A DNA stretch of 64,000 nt, from contig NZ_CP150951.2 in NCBI RefSeq assembly GCF_038069655.2, forward strand, positions 2,878,001 through 2,942,000, written 5' to 3'. Position 1 is the stretch's first letter. The number at the start of each line of letters is the position of its first letter. Below are positions 35,809 through 44,061 of the stretch, one piece after another. This DNA comes from Yoonia sp. BS5-3 (lineage in GTDB: Bacteria; Pseudomonadota; Alphaproteobacteria; Rhodobacterales; Rhodobacteraceae). A program made the translations under genes and the position numbers. The notes beneath the pieces are model-generated. The model had not been told where the DNA came from, made no database searches, and worked only from the letters and a program-made list of their open reading frames with translations.

Positions 35809-36252
35809 ATGTTTGGCCTAGGCTGGAGCGAGATGTTGGTCGTCGGGATCGTGGCTTTGATCGTGATCGGCCCCAAGGACCTGCCCGGTATGTTCCGCAC
35901 GCTGGGGCAGTTGACCGGCAAGGCCCGGATGATGGCGCGTGAGTTTTCCCGCGCTATGGAGCAAGCCGCCGATGAATCCGGCGTCAAGGATGTCAGCAAC
36001 TCGCTTAAGGCCGTGTCAAACCCGCAGAAATTCGGGGTCGATAAGATCAAGGAAGCGACCGGGATGACAAAAGGTCCTGCGACCCAGGCCTTGTCGGAAG
36101 AGCGGCAGGCCGCCAAAGACAAGATCGGTGGCGCCATGGCCAAGGCCGCACTTGAACGCCAAGCCCTCGAAGCCGAAGAGGCGGCAATCGCCGCAGGTGA
36201 GCCGCCTGCGCCGCCACCCCCTAAGATCGCGAAACCAAAGGCAGATACATGA
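35809..36252 (+). CDS. tatB: Twin-arginine translocase subunit TatB
   Basis: A 147-residue protein with the TatB N-terminus MFGLGWSEMLVVGIVALIVIGPKDLPGMFRTLGQLTGKARMMAREF, a helical middle and a proline-rich tail (PPAPPPPKIAKPK). TatB forms the signal-peptide receptor with TatC. It starts 18 bases after tatA, and its stop overlaps the tatC start by four bases (ATGA). Confidence 0.95.
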   Translation: MFGLGWSEMLVVGIVALIVIGPKDLPGMFRTLGQLTGKARMMAREFSRAMEQAADESGVKDVSNSLKAVSNPQKFGVDKIKEATGMTKGPATQALSEERQAAKDKIGGAMAKAALERQALEAEEAAIAAGEPPAPPPPKIAKPKADT

Positions 36253-37229
36253 GCGCCGCAGACGATATCGATGACAGCGCCGCCCCGCTGATTGAGCATC
36301 TTGCCGAGCTCCGCCAGCGCCTGATCTACGCTGTTTCCGCGTTTCTGGTCGCGATGGTGCTGTGTTTTTCCATTGGCAGCACATTGCTGGATTTCCTGCT
36401 GGGCCCGATCGAAAAGACGATGCGCAGCCTGGGTAATCCCAATCCGGTGATGCAATATACGGCGCCGCAGGAGTATTTCTTTACGCTGATCCGCATCTCG
36501 GTTGTGGGCGGTTTGACGCTGTCTTTCCCTGTGATTGGCTACCAGCTTTGGCGTTTTGTGGCCCCCGGTCTTTACCGCAATGAAAAGAATGCGTTTCTGC
36601 CCTTTATCATTGCCTCGCCCTTCCTGTTTTTGCTGGGTGCGGCCTTTGCCCATTACGTGGTCATTCCGCTAGCGATGGCCTTTTTCCTGGGCTTTGCCGA
36701 TTTGCCGTCTTTTGTGACCGCCATCATGAGCGAGGCCGTGCCGCCGCCCGCCGGTGCCGAAGTTGCCCCTGTGGTGCGCGAGACGGGTGTTGATATCGTC
36801 TTTAACGGCAAGGTGAACGAAACCCTTGATATCACATTGAAAATGATTGTCGCCTTTGGCGTTTGTTTTCAGTTGCCGGTGCTGCTGACCCTGCTTGGCA
36901 CCGCTGGTCTGGCCAGTTCGCGCGGGCTGCGTGCCACCCGCAAATATGCGATTGTAGGCATCTTGATTGTTGCTGCGCTGGTGACGCCGCCGGATGTGAC
37001 AACCCAATTGATCCTGTTCGTTGTGGTCTATGGTCTTTACGAAATTTCCATCCATCTGGTCGCTGCTGTTGAACGCAAGAAAGACCGTGCTGCCCGCGCT
37101 GAAGGCGTGATCGGAGAGGGTGAAAGCCTGTTTGATGTTGACCCCGAAGATGAGGATTTGGGCGAGGCGGATGAGGCTGCAGCGGATGTCGCCGATGCCG
37201 ATGAGACAGATCAGGCCCCTAAATCATGA
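36249..37229 (+). CDS. tatC: Twin-arginine translocase subunit TatC
   Basis: A 326-residue, six-helix inner membrane protein that recognises twin-arginine signal peptides. Hallmarks: PLIEHLAELRQRLIYAVSAFLVA at the N-terminus, FFTLIRISVVGGLTLSFPVIGYQLWRFVAPGLYRNEK, and a C-terminal TPPDVTTQLILFVVVYGLYEISI. A strongly acidic C-terminal extension of about 45 residues makes it longer than the E. coli protein. It overlaps both neighbours by ATGA. Confidence 0.96.
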   Translation: MSAADDIDDSAAPLIEHLAELRQRLIYAVSAFLVAMVLCFSIGSTLLDFLLGPIEKTMRSLGNPNPVMQYTAPQEYFFTLIRISVVGGLTLSFPVIGYQLWRFVAPGLYRNEKNAFLPFIIASPFLFLLGAAFAHYVVIPLAMAFFLGFADLPSFVTAIMSEAVPPPAGAEVAPVVRETGVDIVFNGKVNETLDITLKMIVAFGVCFQLPVLLTLLGTAGLASSRGLRATRKYAIVGILIVAALVTPPDVTTQLILFVVVYGLYEISIHLVAAVERKKDRAARAEGVIGEGESLFDVDPEDEDLGEADEAAADVADADETDQAPKS

Positions 37230-38068
37230 GCAAGAAGATCCTGGGCCGGATTGCAAACGCGCTTGAGCGGATGGCGCCAGAAGCCGCGCCGCCACCTGAT
37301 TTTGCAGCGGCCAGCGCTTTTGTCTGGCAAAGCGATCCAGATTGCCTGATCCCTGTGCCAGAGGTGAACCGGGTGGATGTCAGCCTGCTGGTTGGCGTGG
37401 ATCGATCGCGTGATACGTTGATGGCCAATACAGCCCAGTTTGCCGCAGGGCTTCCGGCCAATAACGCACTTTTATGGGGTGCGCGGGGCATGGGAAAATC
37501 AAGCCTTGTCAAAGCGATACATGGTTCTTTGCATGTAGATCATCCCACCTTGAAGATCGTCGAGGTGCAGCGCGAAGACCTGCCCAGCATCGGGCGTTGT
37601 CTGTCTTTGCTGCGCAATGCCGATGCGCGCTTTATCCTGTTTTGCGATGATCTGTCCTTTGGCCATGATGATGCCCATTACAAATCGCTGAAAGCGGTGT
37701 TGGATGGCGGGATTGAGGGGCGCCCTGAGAATGTCGTGCTGTATGCCACGTCAAACCGCCGCCATCTGATGCCCCGCGACATGATCGAAAACGAGCGCTC
37801 GACTGCGATTTCCCCATCCGAGGCGGTGGAAGAGAAAGTATCGCTATCGGACCGCTTCGGGCTGTGGCTGGGTTTTCATCCCTGTGATCAAGACGATTAT
37901 CTGGCGATGATCCGGGGCTATTGTGATGCTTACGGTGTCACGATTGGTGATGCCACCTTACGCGCCGAGGCGATTGAGTGGCAGGCCACGCGCGGCAGCC
38001 GGTCAGGCCGGGTCGCGTGGCAGTATTTTACCGATTTGGCGGGGCGCAAAGGTGTCAGCCTTTCGTAA
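37226..38068 (+). CDS. DUF815 AAA-type ATPase
   Basis: A 280-residue ATP-binding protein. Walker A is LLWGARGMGKSSLVKAIHG near residue 90; Walker B-like acidic stretch is FILFCDDLSF; sensor region VVLYATSNRRHLMPRD follows. This is the DUF815 family, which usually sits next to tat genes in alphaproteobacteria, but whose role is unknown to me. It overlaps tatC by four bases and ends the operon, with the palindromic repeat at 38069 directly after its stop. Confidence 0.88.
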   Translation: MSKKILGRIANALERMAPEAAPPPDFAAASAFVWQSDPDCLIPVPEVNRVDVSLLVGVDRSRDTLMANTAQFAAGLPANNALLWGARGMGKSSLVKAIHGSLHVDHPTLKIVEVQREDLPSIGRCLSLLRNADARFILFCDDLSFGHDDAHYKSLKAVLDGGIEGRPENVVLYATSNRRHLMPRDMIENERSTAISPSEAVEEKVSLSDRFGLWLGFHPCDQDDYLAMIRGYCDAYGVTIGDATLRAEAIEWQATRGSRSGRVAWQYFTDLAGRKGVSLS

Positions 38069-38069
38069 G

Positions 38070-38089
38070 GTGGGTTGCACCCACCCTAC
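38070..38089. repeat. Short palindromic intergenic repeat, copy 2
   Basis: GTGGGT-TGC-ACCCAC followed by CCTAC, beginning two bases after the DUF815 gene stop (the stem is one pair longer here, GGTGGGT/ACCCACC). Differs from copy 1 (11929-11948) at one loop base. Both copies lie at the junction of convergent genes. Confidence 0.6.
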
Positions 38090-38104
38090 GGGCCGGTGTG
38101 CTTT

Positions 38105-39319
38105 TTATGGCAGATAATCTGTCGGATCGACGCTTTGCAATCCGCGCCGTACTTCGAAATGCAGGAAGGGTGTTTCTGCCGCCCGAACTTTGCCGATGGT
38201 CTGACCGCCGCTGACCGTGTCATTCTTGGACACGGACAGGCTGTCCATCTGCGTATAGACCGTCAGCAGCCCGTCGCTGTGTTTGATCACGACGATGGAC
38301 CCACCGCTGGTGTCGGTGGTCACAGCCGCGACCGTACCGCTGCCTGCGGCTTTGACGTCGGTGCCAGCGGGCACCCCGAAATCAACCCCATCATTGCTGC
38401 CCGGCGCATAGCCTCGGATGATGCTGCCCTGTACGGGCGCCGTAAAGCGCGCTGAAGCTGTCGCCGGTTCGGCGGGTGTGCCGATATCGGGGGCAGGCGG
38501 CGCGGCAACCGGTGCGGCCACTGGCGCGGCGGCCGGCAGCCCGGTTGAGGCGCTTGGCGGAACAGGTGTCACCGTGCCTTCGCCTGGTTCGGTCACGACA
38601 GCTGCCGCTTGTGTTGGCGCTGTGCCGCCCTGCGGGATCAGCAGGAATTGACCTTCGCGGATGGTAAATTCGCTGTCCAGCCCGTTCCATTCGGCGATAT
38701 TGGCCACTGGCACGTTGTAAAGACGCGAGATGGAGAATGCGGTTTCGCCGCGTGCGACCTGGTGGCGGATCGGCTCGGTTCCGCGCTGTACGGGGGTGTC
38801 AGGCGTGGCGATCGCAGCTGGTGTGGCAACTGTCGCCGTCTCAGCGGGGGCCAGCGTTGTGGCTGTCACTGTGCCTGCCGCATCTGCCCGTTCAAGTGCG
38901 GATGTTGCGACCGCACTGACATCAAGCGGCTGGATTGGCCCGGTGCCGATGGCACCCGTCGCCGGTGACGGTTCGGTGACGCGTGAGGGCAGGGCGATGA
39001 TTTCATCGCGCCGCAGGATCGTGTCAGGTTCAATCCCGTTATATTCGGCCAACTCATTCGCATCGAGCCCAAGCCGGATGGCAATCCCGCGGATCGTGTC
39101 ATCACGCCGGGCCACGACAACCTGATAGTTGGGGTAGGAAATCACGCCCCGGTCGTCAGGCCGTGGCCGGTTTGGTAAATCCTGCACAGCGCGCGTTGTA
39201 TCAAACCCACCGCCATTGTCCCGCAGGTCAAAATCGAAATCCTCACAGGCTGCCAGCGCCGCTAAAGCCACGCCTGCCAACAATACACGTTTTACCGGGG
39301 TCTGCCGTTGTCCCATCAT
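38105..39319 (-). CDS. nlpD: NlpD-like lipoprotein: two LysM domains and a degenerate M23 domain
   Basis: A 404-residue protein with a lipoprotein signal (LLAGVALAALAACEDF, lipobox LAAC), two LysM peptidoglycan-binding modules (about residues 66-112, VVARRDDTIRGIAIRLGLDANELAEYNGI, and about 190-235, HQVARGETAFSISRLYNVPVANIAEWNGL), an Ala/Pro-rich linker, and a C-terminal LytM/M23 domain. In that domain the zinc-ligand motif HxxxD is replaced (SNDGVD) and HLHFE reads FLHFE, so it is probably catalytically inactive, as in E. coli NlpD, which activates amidases during cell separation. The surE-pcm-nlpD order supports the name. Confidence 0.88.
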   Translation of the reverse strand: MMGQRQTPVKRVLLAGVALAALAACEDFDFDLRDNGGGFDTTRAVQDLPNRPRPDDRGVISYPNYQVVVARRDDTIRGIAIRLGLDANELAEYNGIEPDTILRRDEIIALPSRVTEPSPATGAIGTGPIQPLDVSAVATSALERADAAGTVTATTLAPAETATVATPAAIATPDTPVQRGTEPIRHQVARGETAFSISRLYNVPVANIAEWNGLDSEFTIREGQFLLIPQGGTAPTQAAAVVTEPGEGTVTPVPPSASTGLPAAAPVAAPVAAPPAPDIGTPAEPATASARFTAPVQGSIIRGYAPGSNDGVDFGVPAGTDVKAAGSGTVAAVTTDTSGGSIVVIKHSDGLLTVYTQMDSLSVSKNDTVSGGQTIGKVRAAETPFLHFEVRRGLQSVDPTDYLP

Positions 39320-39378
39320 ACCGCTCCTTGTGTCTAGCCGCCCCTTGTTGCCGGGGTCGTACCATATTTTGTGTTAGT

Positions 39379-40020
39379 TTACTCTTGTCCGAGCCCTTCT
39401 AGCAAGGGGACAAAGCGGACAGAGCGTAATTCATCGTAGTCATATCCATTTTCAAGCCGTGTGACCCGGATCAGGCTTTGCACCGCATCCGATTGTCCGA
39501 CCGGCAGCACCATGATCCCGCCAACCCGCAATTGCGCCAAAAGAGGCCCGGGCGGGTCTTCGGCGGCGGCGGTCAAAAGGATCCGGTCAAAGGGCGCTTG
39601 TTCTTCAAAGCCGTGGCTGCCATCGGCTGTAAACGTTGTGATATTGGACATATCGCGCGCCTCAAACACGGCCCGCGCTGCATGCACCAGGCGGCGGTAG
39701 CGGTCCACGGTATAAACCCGGCGTGCCAGTTTCGACAGGATCGCGGCCTGATAGCCTGATCCGGTCCCGATTTCGAGCACCTTGTCCCGCGGCTCGACCT
39801 TGAGCGCCTGTGTCATCAATCCCACAACAGAAGGTTGGCTGATTGTCTGCCCGCAGGCGATCGGCAGGGGCATGTCCTCATAGGCGCGGTCGGCAAAGGT
39901 GCCTTTGACGTAATCGGCCCGGTCAACCTGCTCCATCGCCGTCAGCACGCGCGTATCGGTTACGCCTTTGCTGCGCAGCGCATAGAGGAACTGCATTTTT
40001 GTCGCGGGATCAAAGCTCAC
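39379..40020 (-). CDS. pcm: Protein-L-isoaspartate O-methyltransferase
   Basis: A 213-residue SAM-dependent repair methyltransferase. It has [39 protein letters not shown] in the substrate region and the SAM motif [49 protein letters not shown] follows. The start is GTG 40020, overlapping the surE stop by four bases (GTGA), which also fixes the start. Confidence 0.95.
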   Translation of the reverse strand: MSFDPATKMQFLYALRSKGVTDTRVLTAMEQVDRADYVKGTFADRAYEDMPLPIACGQTISQPSVVGLMTQALKVEPRDKVLEIGTGSGYQAAILSKLARRVYTVDRYRRLVHAARAVFEARDMSNITTFTADGSHGFEEQAPFDRILLTAAAEDPPGPLLAQLRVGGIMVLPVGQSDAVQSLIRVTRLENGYDYDELRSVRFVPLLEGLGQE

Positions 40021-40802
40021 TTCAGGGCCTCGTCCAATCGCTCGGTCATCTTGTAATCGGTCAAATCAGCGCGCATGGGCGTGATCGAGATATAGCCATC
40101 AAGGTTTGCTGCCGCATCGGTGCCTGGCGCGGTCGGCTCATGCTGGGGGCCGCCCCGCACCCAAAGAAATTGACGCCCGGTTGGCGATGTTTGCGCCTCG
40201 GCCCGGAACCGCGTGTTGGCCCGGAAGCCTTGGGTTGTGGCCTTGGTTCCTTTGACGTCTGCCGCAGGGACGGGCGGGAAATTGACGTTGTAAAGCAGCC
40301 GGTAATCGGCATCATCCCATAGATCGTCCCGCAAAAGGGCGCGGATCGTTGCGGCCCCATGCGCGGCTGCAGCTTCAAACGGGTTGTCCAGCTTGGCATT
40401 GGCGGGCCCGTAAAACTGTGACAGCGCAATAGAGCGCACGCCTTGTAATGCCCCTTCGATACAGGCCCCGATCGTGCCGGAATAAAGCGTGTTTTCAGCG
40501 GCGTTATTGCCCCGGTTGACGCCCGACAGGATCAGATCGGGCGGATTGTCTTGCATCACGTGATAAAGCCCGGCGATGACGCAGTCTGCGGGCGATCCTT
40601 CGGCGGCAAAGCGTCGTTCGGACAATTCCGCAATCATCGTCGGATGGGTATAGCTGATGCAATGGCCCACGCCAGATTGTTCAAAGGCGGGGGCCACGGT
40701 CCAAACCTCGCCGGAAGGGCCTGCGATTTCGGTCGCGATCTTGGTCAGAACCTCAAGCCCAGGGGCGTTGATCCCGTCGTCATTTGTAATGAGAATCCGC
40801 AT
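40017..40802 (-). CDS. surE: 5'/3'-nucleotidase SurE
   Basis: A 261-residue metal-dependent nucleotidase. The N-terminal [19 protein letters not shown] carries the metal-binding Asp-Asp, and [24 protein letters not shown] is the second signature. It removes phosphate from nucleoside monophosphates and is a survival protein in stationary phase in E. coli. The frame runs to 40850, but ATG 40802 gives the conserved N-terminus. It heads the surE-pcm-nlpD cluster. Confidence 0.95.
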   Translation of the reverse strand: MRILITNDDGINAPGLEVLTKIATEIAGPSGEVWTVAPAFEQSGVGHCISYTHPTMIAELSERRFAAEGSPADCVIAGLYHVMQDNPPDLILSGVNRGNNAAENTLYSGTIGACIEGALQGVRSIALSQFYGPANAKLDNPFEAAAAHGAATIRALLRDDLWDDADYRLLYNVNFPPVPAADVKGTKATTQGFRANTRFRAEAQTSPTGRQFLWVRGGPQHEPTAPGTDAAANLDGYISITPMRADLTDYKMTERLDEALK

Positions 40803-40860
40803 ATTTGCCCCCTTCGCTTTGTTCCTAAGCGAGGGGGCACGGCGCGGCAAGCTGCCATGG

Positions 40861-41238
40861 TCAGTTGACCCGCGCTTTGTGCAGACCGTAGAGGCTCAGC
40901 AACGGTATTGCTAAAAAGATCACCCATTGTGGCATTGGCCAGGGCGAATTCAGCATGGTGATCCCGTAAAACAGAAACAGCCCGGCCCAGCCCAATTGTA
41001 TGACGCCGACAACCGCCATCACTGCGGTGGAAGGGTATTTGGACAGCCACAGATAGGCTGCGGCGAAGACAAGCAGATTGATCGTCACAGCATGCCACAG
41101 CACCGCCGCCATCGATGCAAGATGCTGGTTTGGCAGTTGGGTTTGAAAACTGCTGTGATATTCGGGCCCACCGGCAAAGACATGAATGCCTGCTGTCAGC
41201 AACATAAGCCCGCCCGCGGCGGCGTAGGGGATGTTCAT
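40861..41238 (-). CDS. Four-helix membrane protein, unknown function
   Basis: A 125-residue protein with four hydrophobic segments (about residues 5-24, 43-65, 72-92 and 100-118) and short loops; the first loop contains [30 protein letters not shown] with two conserved-looking histidines. I do not recognise a named family. It is divergent from a TetR gene, and two matching inverted repeats in the 80-base gap suggest that the TetR protein controls it. Confidence 0.75.
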   Translation of the reverse strand: MNIPYAAAGGLMLLTAGIHVFAGGPEYHSSFQTQLPNQHLASMAAVLWHAVTINLLVFAAAYLWLSKYPSTAVMAVVGVIQLGWAGLFLFYGITMLNSPWPMPQWVIFLAIPLLSLYGLHKARVN

Positions 41239-41257
41239 TTTTTATTCCTTTCCAAGC

Positions 41258-41311
41258 CATACGCTACCGTATGTTTGTCAATTACTTGCCAGAGTCAATA
41301 CGCATGCGTAT
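41258..41311. promoter_or_regulatory. Two ATACG-N4-CGTAT operators between divergent genes
   Basis: CATACG-CTAC-CGTATG (41258-41273) and ATACG-CATG-CGTAT (41298-41311, followed by G so that the right arm is again CGTATG). Their centres are 39 bases apart, within the gap between the membrane-protein gene and the TetR gene. This is the expected layout for TetR binding to its own and the divergent promoter. Confidence 0.7.
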
Positions 41312-41319
41312 GGTTAGGG

Positions 41320-41880
41320 ATGGCTGAGAAAAAGAAACGTTTAGAGCGTCAGGATTGGATCAATGCGGGGTTTCGCGCACTGACCGTGAAGGGGCCGGAG
41401 GGGCTGCGGGTAGAGCCTATTGCACGCGAGCTTCGGTCTACAAAGGGTTCATTCTACTGGCATTTTAATGACCTGAATGATCTTCATTATAGCATGTTGG
41501 AATATTGGCAAAGCGCGGCGACAGAGCAGATTATTGCCCGATTGCAGGCGCTACCGCGTGGCTTGCCCCGCCTTCTGGCCCTGGTGCAGGCGGTCAATAT
41601 GCCGCATGAGGCGCAAGGCGGTGCGGGCGCAGAAGCGGCGGTGCGTGCTTGGGGGCAAAGCTATGTCCCTGCACGCGACGCCATGCGGGCTGTTGATCAG
41701 AGGCGTTTGGCGTTTTTGTCAGAATGTTTTGCCGATATGGGCCTTACCGACCCGGAACTGCCGCGCCTGCTTTATGCCGCGCATCTGGGGCTTGAGCAGT
41801 TGTCGATGCACGCAGATGTGGATCCGGCCAGAACGCTGGCGCATCTTGTGTCTTTGCTGGCAGAAGAATCTTCGGCTTAA
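41320..41880 (+). CDS. TetR-family transcriptional regulator
   Basis: A 186-residue regulator with a basic N-terminus (MAEKKKRLERQDWINAGFRAL) and a TetR DNA-binding domain whose recognition helix region is VEPIARELRSTKGSFYWHFNDLNDLHYSMLEYW. The open frame starts far upstream at 40927, but ATG 41320 with TTAGGGA just before it gives the normal start. It is likely autoregulated through the operators at 41258-41311. Its stop codon shares TTAA with the convergent SDR gene. Confidence 0.88.
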   Translation: MAEKKKRLERQDWINAGFRALTVKGPEGLRVEPIARELRSTKGSFYWHFNDLNDLHYSMLEYWQSAATEQIIARLQALPRGLPRLLALVQAVNMPHEAQGGAGAEAAVRAWGQSYVPARDAMRAVDQRRLAFLSECFADMGLTDPELPRLLYAAHLGLEQLSMHADVDPARTLAHLVSLLAEESSA

Positions 41881-42518
41881 CCTAAGATATCGGGCAAAAG
41901 CTGTGCAGCAACGGTGTCTGGTGGGGCAAGCGGGCTGCGGTCCTCGCCTGGATAAAACCGGGCGCGCAGCGCGGTGGGCATGGGGGCAGGTTCAAGGATC
42001 TGCACCTTTGGCCCGGTTTTGACCGTCTCGGCCTGCCAGCTGCGCGCAAGCGACATTTGGGCGGCCTTGGTGGCGCCATAGGCCCCGAAGAACTGCTGCC
42101 CGCCGCGCGGGTCATCAAAGAAGACCGCTTTCCCATCGGCGCCCAATAAAGGGCTGACATAGGTGATCAGCCGGGATGTGGCCTCAATATTCACGGACAT
42201 GGATTTGGCCAGATCCTTGGGGCCGATATGTCCGGCCGGTGCGAGAGGGGCTGCATGGATGGCAGGGTGCAGCCACAAATCAAGGCGGCCCCAGCGATCA
42301 AAGATACCTCGGCAGAGCTGCTGCATCGCCTCATCCACGGTGATATCCATTGGGGCCAGTGTTGCGCTGCCGCCCATGGCTTTGATCGCATCATCAAGGT
42401 CTTCCAAAGCGCCGACTGTTTTGCCGACGGCAATGATGTGATGGGTTGGGGCAAGGGCTTTGGCCAATGCCGCCCCAAGGCCGCGCGATGCGCCGGTGAT
42501 AAGTGCTGTCTTTGTCAT
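41877..42518 (-). CDS. Short-chain dehydrogenase/reductase
   Basis: A 213-residue classical-type SDR. The cofactor motif is TALITGASRGLGAALAKALA at residues 4-23. MSVNIEATSRLITYVSPLL forms the middle, and the active site YGATKAAQM supplies the Tyr-x3-Lys pair. The substrate is unknown. ATG 42518 starts the Rossmann fold directly; the frame continues to 42569 without a better start. It overlaps the TetR gene by four bases tail-to-tail. Confidence 0.87.
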   Translation of the reverse strand: MTKTALITGASRGLGAALAKALAPTHHIIAVGKTVGALEDLDDAIKAMGGSATLAPMDITVDEAMQQLCRGIFDRWGRLDLWLHPAIHAAPLAPAGHIGPKDLAKSMSVNIEATSRLITYVSPLLGADGKAVFFDDPRGGQQFFGAYGATKAAQMSLARSWQAETVKTGPKVQILEPAPMPTALRARFYPGEDRSPLAPPDTVAAQLLPDILG

Positions 42519-42549
42519 GCTGCAGGGATGTGCTGAACCGCGCGGAAGG

Positions 42550-42810
42550 TCAAGTGCCTGCCAGTCCAAGCGCGTAAAGCTGGCCCTGCCGCCCGATCAA
42601 TTGCACCTGATCATCACCAATGGCGGCAACCCGATAGCCAAAGGCCTGTCCGCCCGTCTGTACCCGCGCGATTTGCCCACGTCCTGAACGCAGCAGGGCG
42701 GCAGGCCCATCAAAAGCGTGCATCACGCCAAGCAAAGTCAATTGGCGCAGGTCGATTGCATCCGCAATCGTTGCCTTTTCCGCAACCTGCGGAGGCGTTT
42801 GTTCTGACAT
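42550..42810 (-). CDS. Small GspC/PilP-like domain protein
   Basis: An 86-residue protein: after a flexible start, DLRQLTLLGVMHAFDGPAALLRSGRGQIARVQTGGQAFGYRVAAIGDDQVQLIGRQGQLYALGLAG. The pattern of a GPAALLR strand, GQIARVQTG and VAAIGDDQVQLIGRQG resembles the homology-region fold of type II secretion GspC and pilus PilP proteins. No membrane anchor or secretion genes are nearby, so its role is unclear. ATG 42810 is preferred over 42870. Confidence 0.6.
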   Translation of the reverse strand: MSEQTPPQVAEKATIADAIDLRQLTLLGVMHAFDGPAALLRSGRGQIARVQTGGQAFGYRVAAIGDDQVQLIGRQGQLYALGLAGT

Positions 42811-42976
42811 GGGTTCACCGCTTATGGCTTTGCTGGGGGCTGTGATGTGCCAGAGAGTTGCGGCAGACAAAAGGCAGCCGACCCGACGTCAGCTGCTATG
42901 TTTTGTCACATTTGACCTTATTTTATTGCGCTTACGCACGGTCAGGGGCCAGTTGCAGCACCTTCCGCAGCGGCAA

Positions 42977-43393
42977 TTAATCGTCGCGCCCGGGCTCATT
43001 GGGATTGCTTGAAAATATCGCGATTTTGTTGCCCTGCGGGTCGCGCAGATAACAGACGTAAAAGCGCGGCCCATATGCGGGCCGAAACCCAGGTGCGCCC
43101 TCATCCGTGCCCCCGGCTGCCAAAGCCGCCGCGTGCAGATCGCGCACTTGCTGCTGATGCGAGGCTTCGAAAGCGGTCATCGACCCGTTGCCAGCCGTGG
43201 CATGCTGGCCGTTATAGGGTGGTTTGACGTAAAAATCGGGCCCCGCAGGGGGCTGGCCCGGCGCGATGGGCAAGGCATAGCTTAACCCCTCGGGGCCTTC
43301 ATCGCATGTATATCCCAATGCGGGCAGGAATGCCGCATAAAAGCGCTTGGCCAGCGCGATGTCATCCGCGCCGACAGCGACATAAGCGATCAT
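42977..43393 (-). CDS. VOC family protein
   Basis: A 138-residue single VOC domain: MIAYVAVGADDIALAKRFYAAFLPALGY at the start, then SMTAFEASHQQQVRDLHAAALAAGGTDEGAPG and GPRFYVCYLRDPQGNKIAIFS. Similar proteins are annotated only as glyoxalase-like. It starts inside the arsC stop (ATGA at 43390-43393), so it is translated with arsC. Confidence 0.85.
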   Translation of the reverse strand: MIAYVAVGADDIALAKRFYAAFLPALGYTCDEGPEGLSYALPIAPGQPPAGPDFYVKPPYNGQHATAGNGSMTAFEASHQQQVRDLHAAALAAGGTDEGAPGFRPAYGPRFYVCYLRDPQGNKIAIFSSNPNEPGRDD

Positions 43394-43800
43394 GGCGCTG
43401 GTTCGGCGATCAAAGCTCCATCTTCTTTGTAGACAGGCTCTGTCAGCGGATTTTCCAGCAAAGGCAGTACCGCTTCGGAAGGGCGGCAAAGTGCTGTGCC
43501 TTTGGGCGTACAGACGATGGGGCGGTTGACCAGAACCGGGTGTGCGATCATCGCATCCAGCAAGGCCTCTTCGCTGACGGCGGGGTCGAGCAGGCCAAGT
43601 TCTTCGGCAGGCGATTTGGATGTGCGCAAAGCCTCGCGCGCGGTGAGGCCTGCGGCAGCAAACAGCGCCTGCAATTGCGGGCGTGTCCAGCCAGCGTCGA
43701 GGTATTCGATCACAATCGGGTCGGTCCCGCTGGCCCGGATGACGGCAAGAACATTGCGGGAGGTGCCGCAGGCGGGGTTGTGGTGGATGACGGTAGTCAT
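43390..43800 (-). CDS. arsC: Arsenate reductase (glutaredoxin-type)
   Basis: A 136-residue ArsC of the thioredoxin-fold, glutaredoxin-coupled type. The active site is NPACGTSRNVLAVIR with the catalytic cysteine at about residue 11; IVIEYLDAGWTRPQL, LVNRPIVCTPKGTALCRPSEAVL and the C-terminal arginines complete the match. It reduces arsenate to arsenite. No arsB or arsR is present, so it may be a general reductase. The open frame starts at 44016; ATG 43800 matches the family, with GAAAGGAT upstream. Confidence 0.9.
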   Translation of the reverse strand: MTTVIHHNPACGTSRNVLAVIRASGTDPIVIEYLDAGWTRPQLQALFAAAGLTAREALRTSKSPAEELGLLDPAVSEEALLDAMIAHPVLVNRPIVCTPKGTALCRPSEAVLPLLENPLTEPVYKEDGALIAEPAP

Positions 43801-44061
43801 GTGATCCTTTCGGGTCGTTAGGTTACATATTGCCGGTACAATTCGGCCCGATGATACCATGACCATAGAAATGTAACAGTTCTGCCAAACCAATAAAGCA
43901 GCATATGCTGAACAGTCTTTCCATTTTGGCCTGCTTGCCGCTGTCGAAAGCTTGCACCAAAGACTAGAAATATCTGGTACCAAGCGTGCCCCGAGCCTCG
44001 AAGGTAAGTCTGGCATCGCAACAGGTTCCAGAACGGTTCAACATGGGGTTGCGTAAAGCGG

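Noticed and set aside
40927-41319. Upstream extension of the TetR frame
   Set aside because: It overlaps the divergent membrane-protein gene and the operator region; the TetR domain begins right after ATG 41320.
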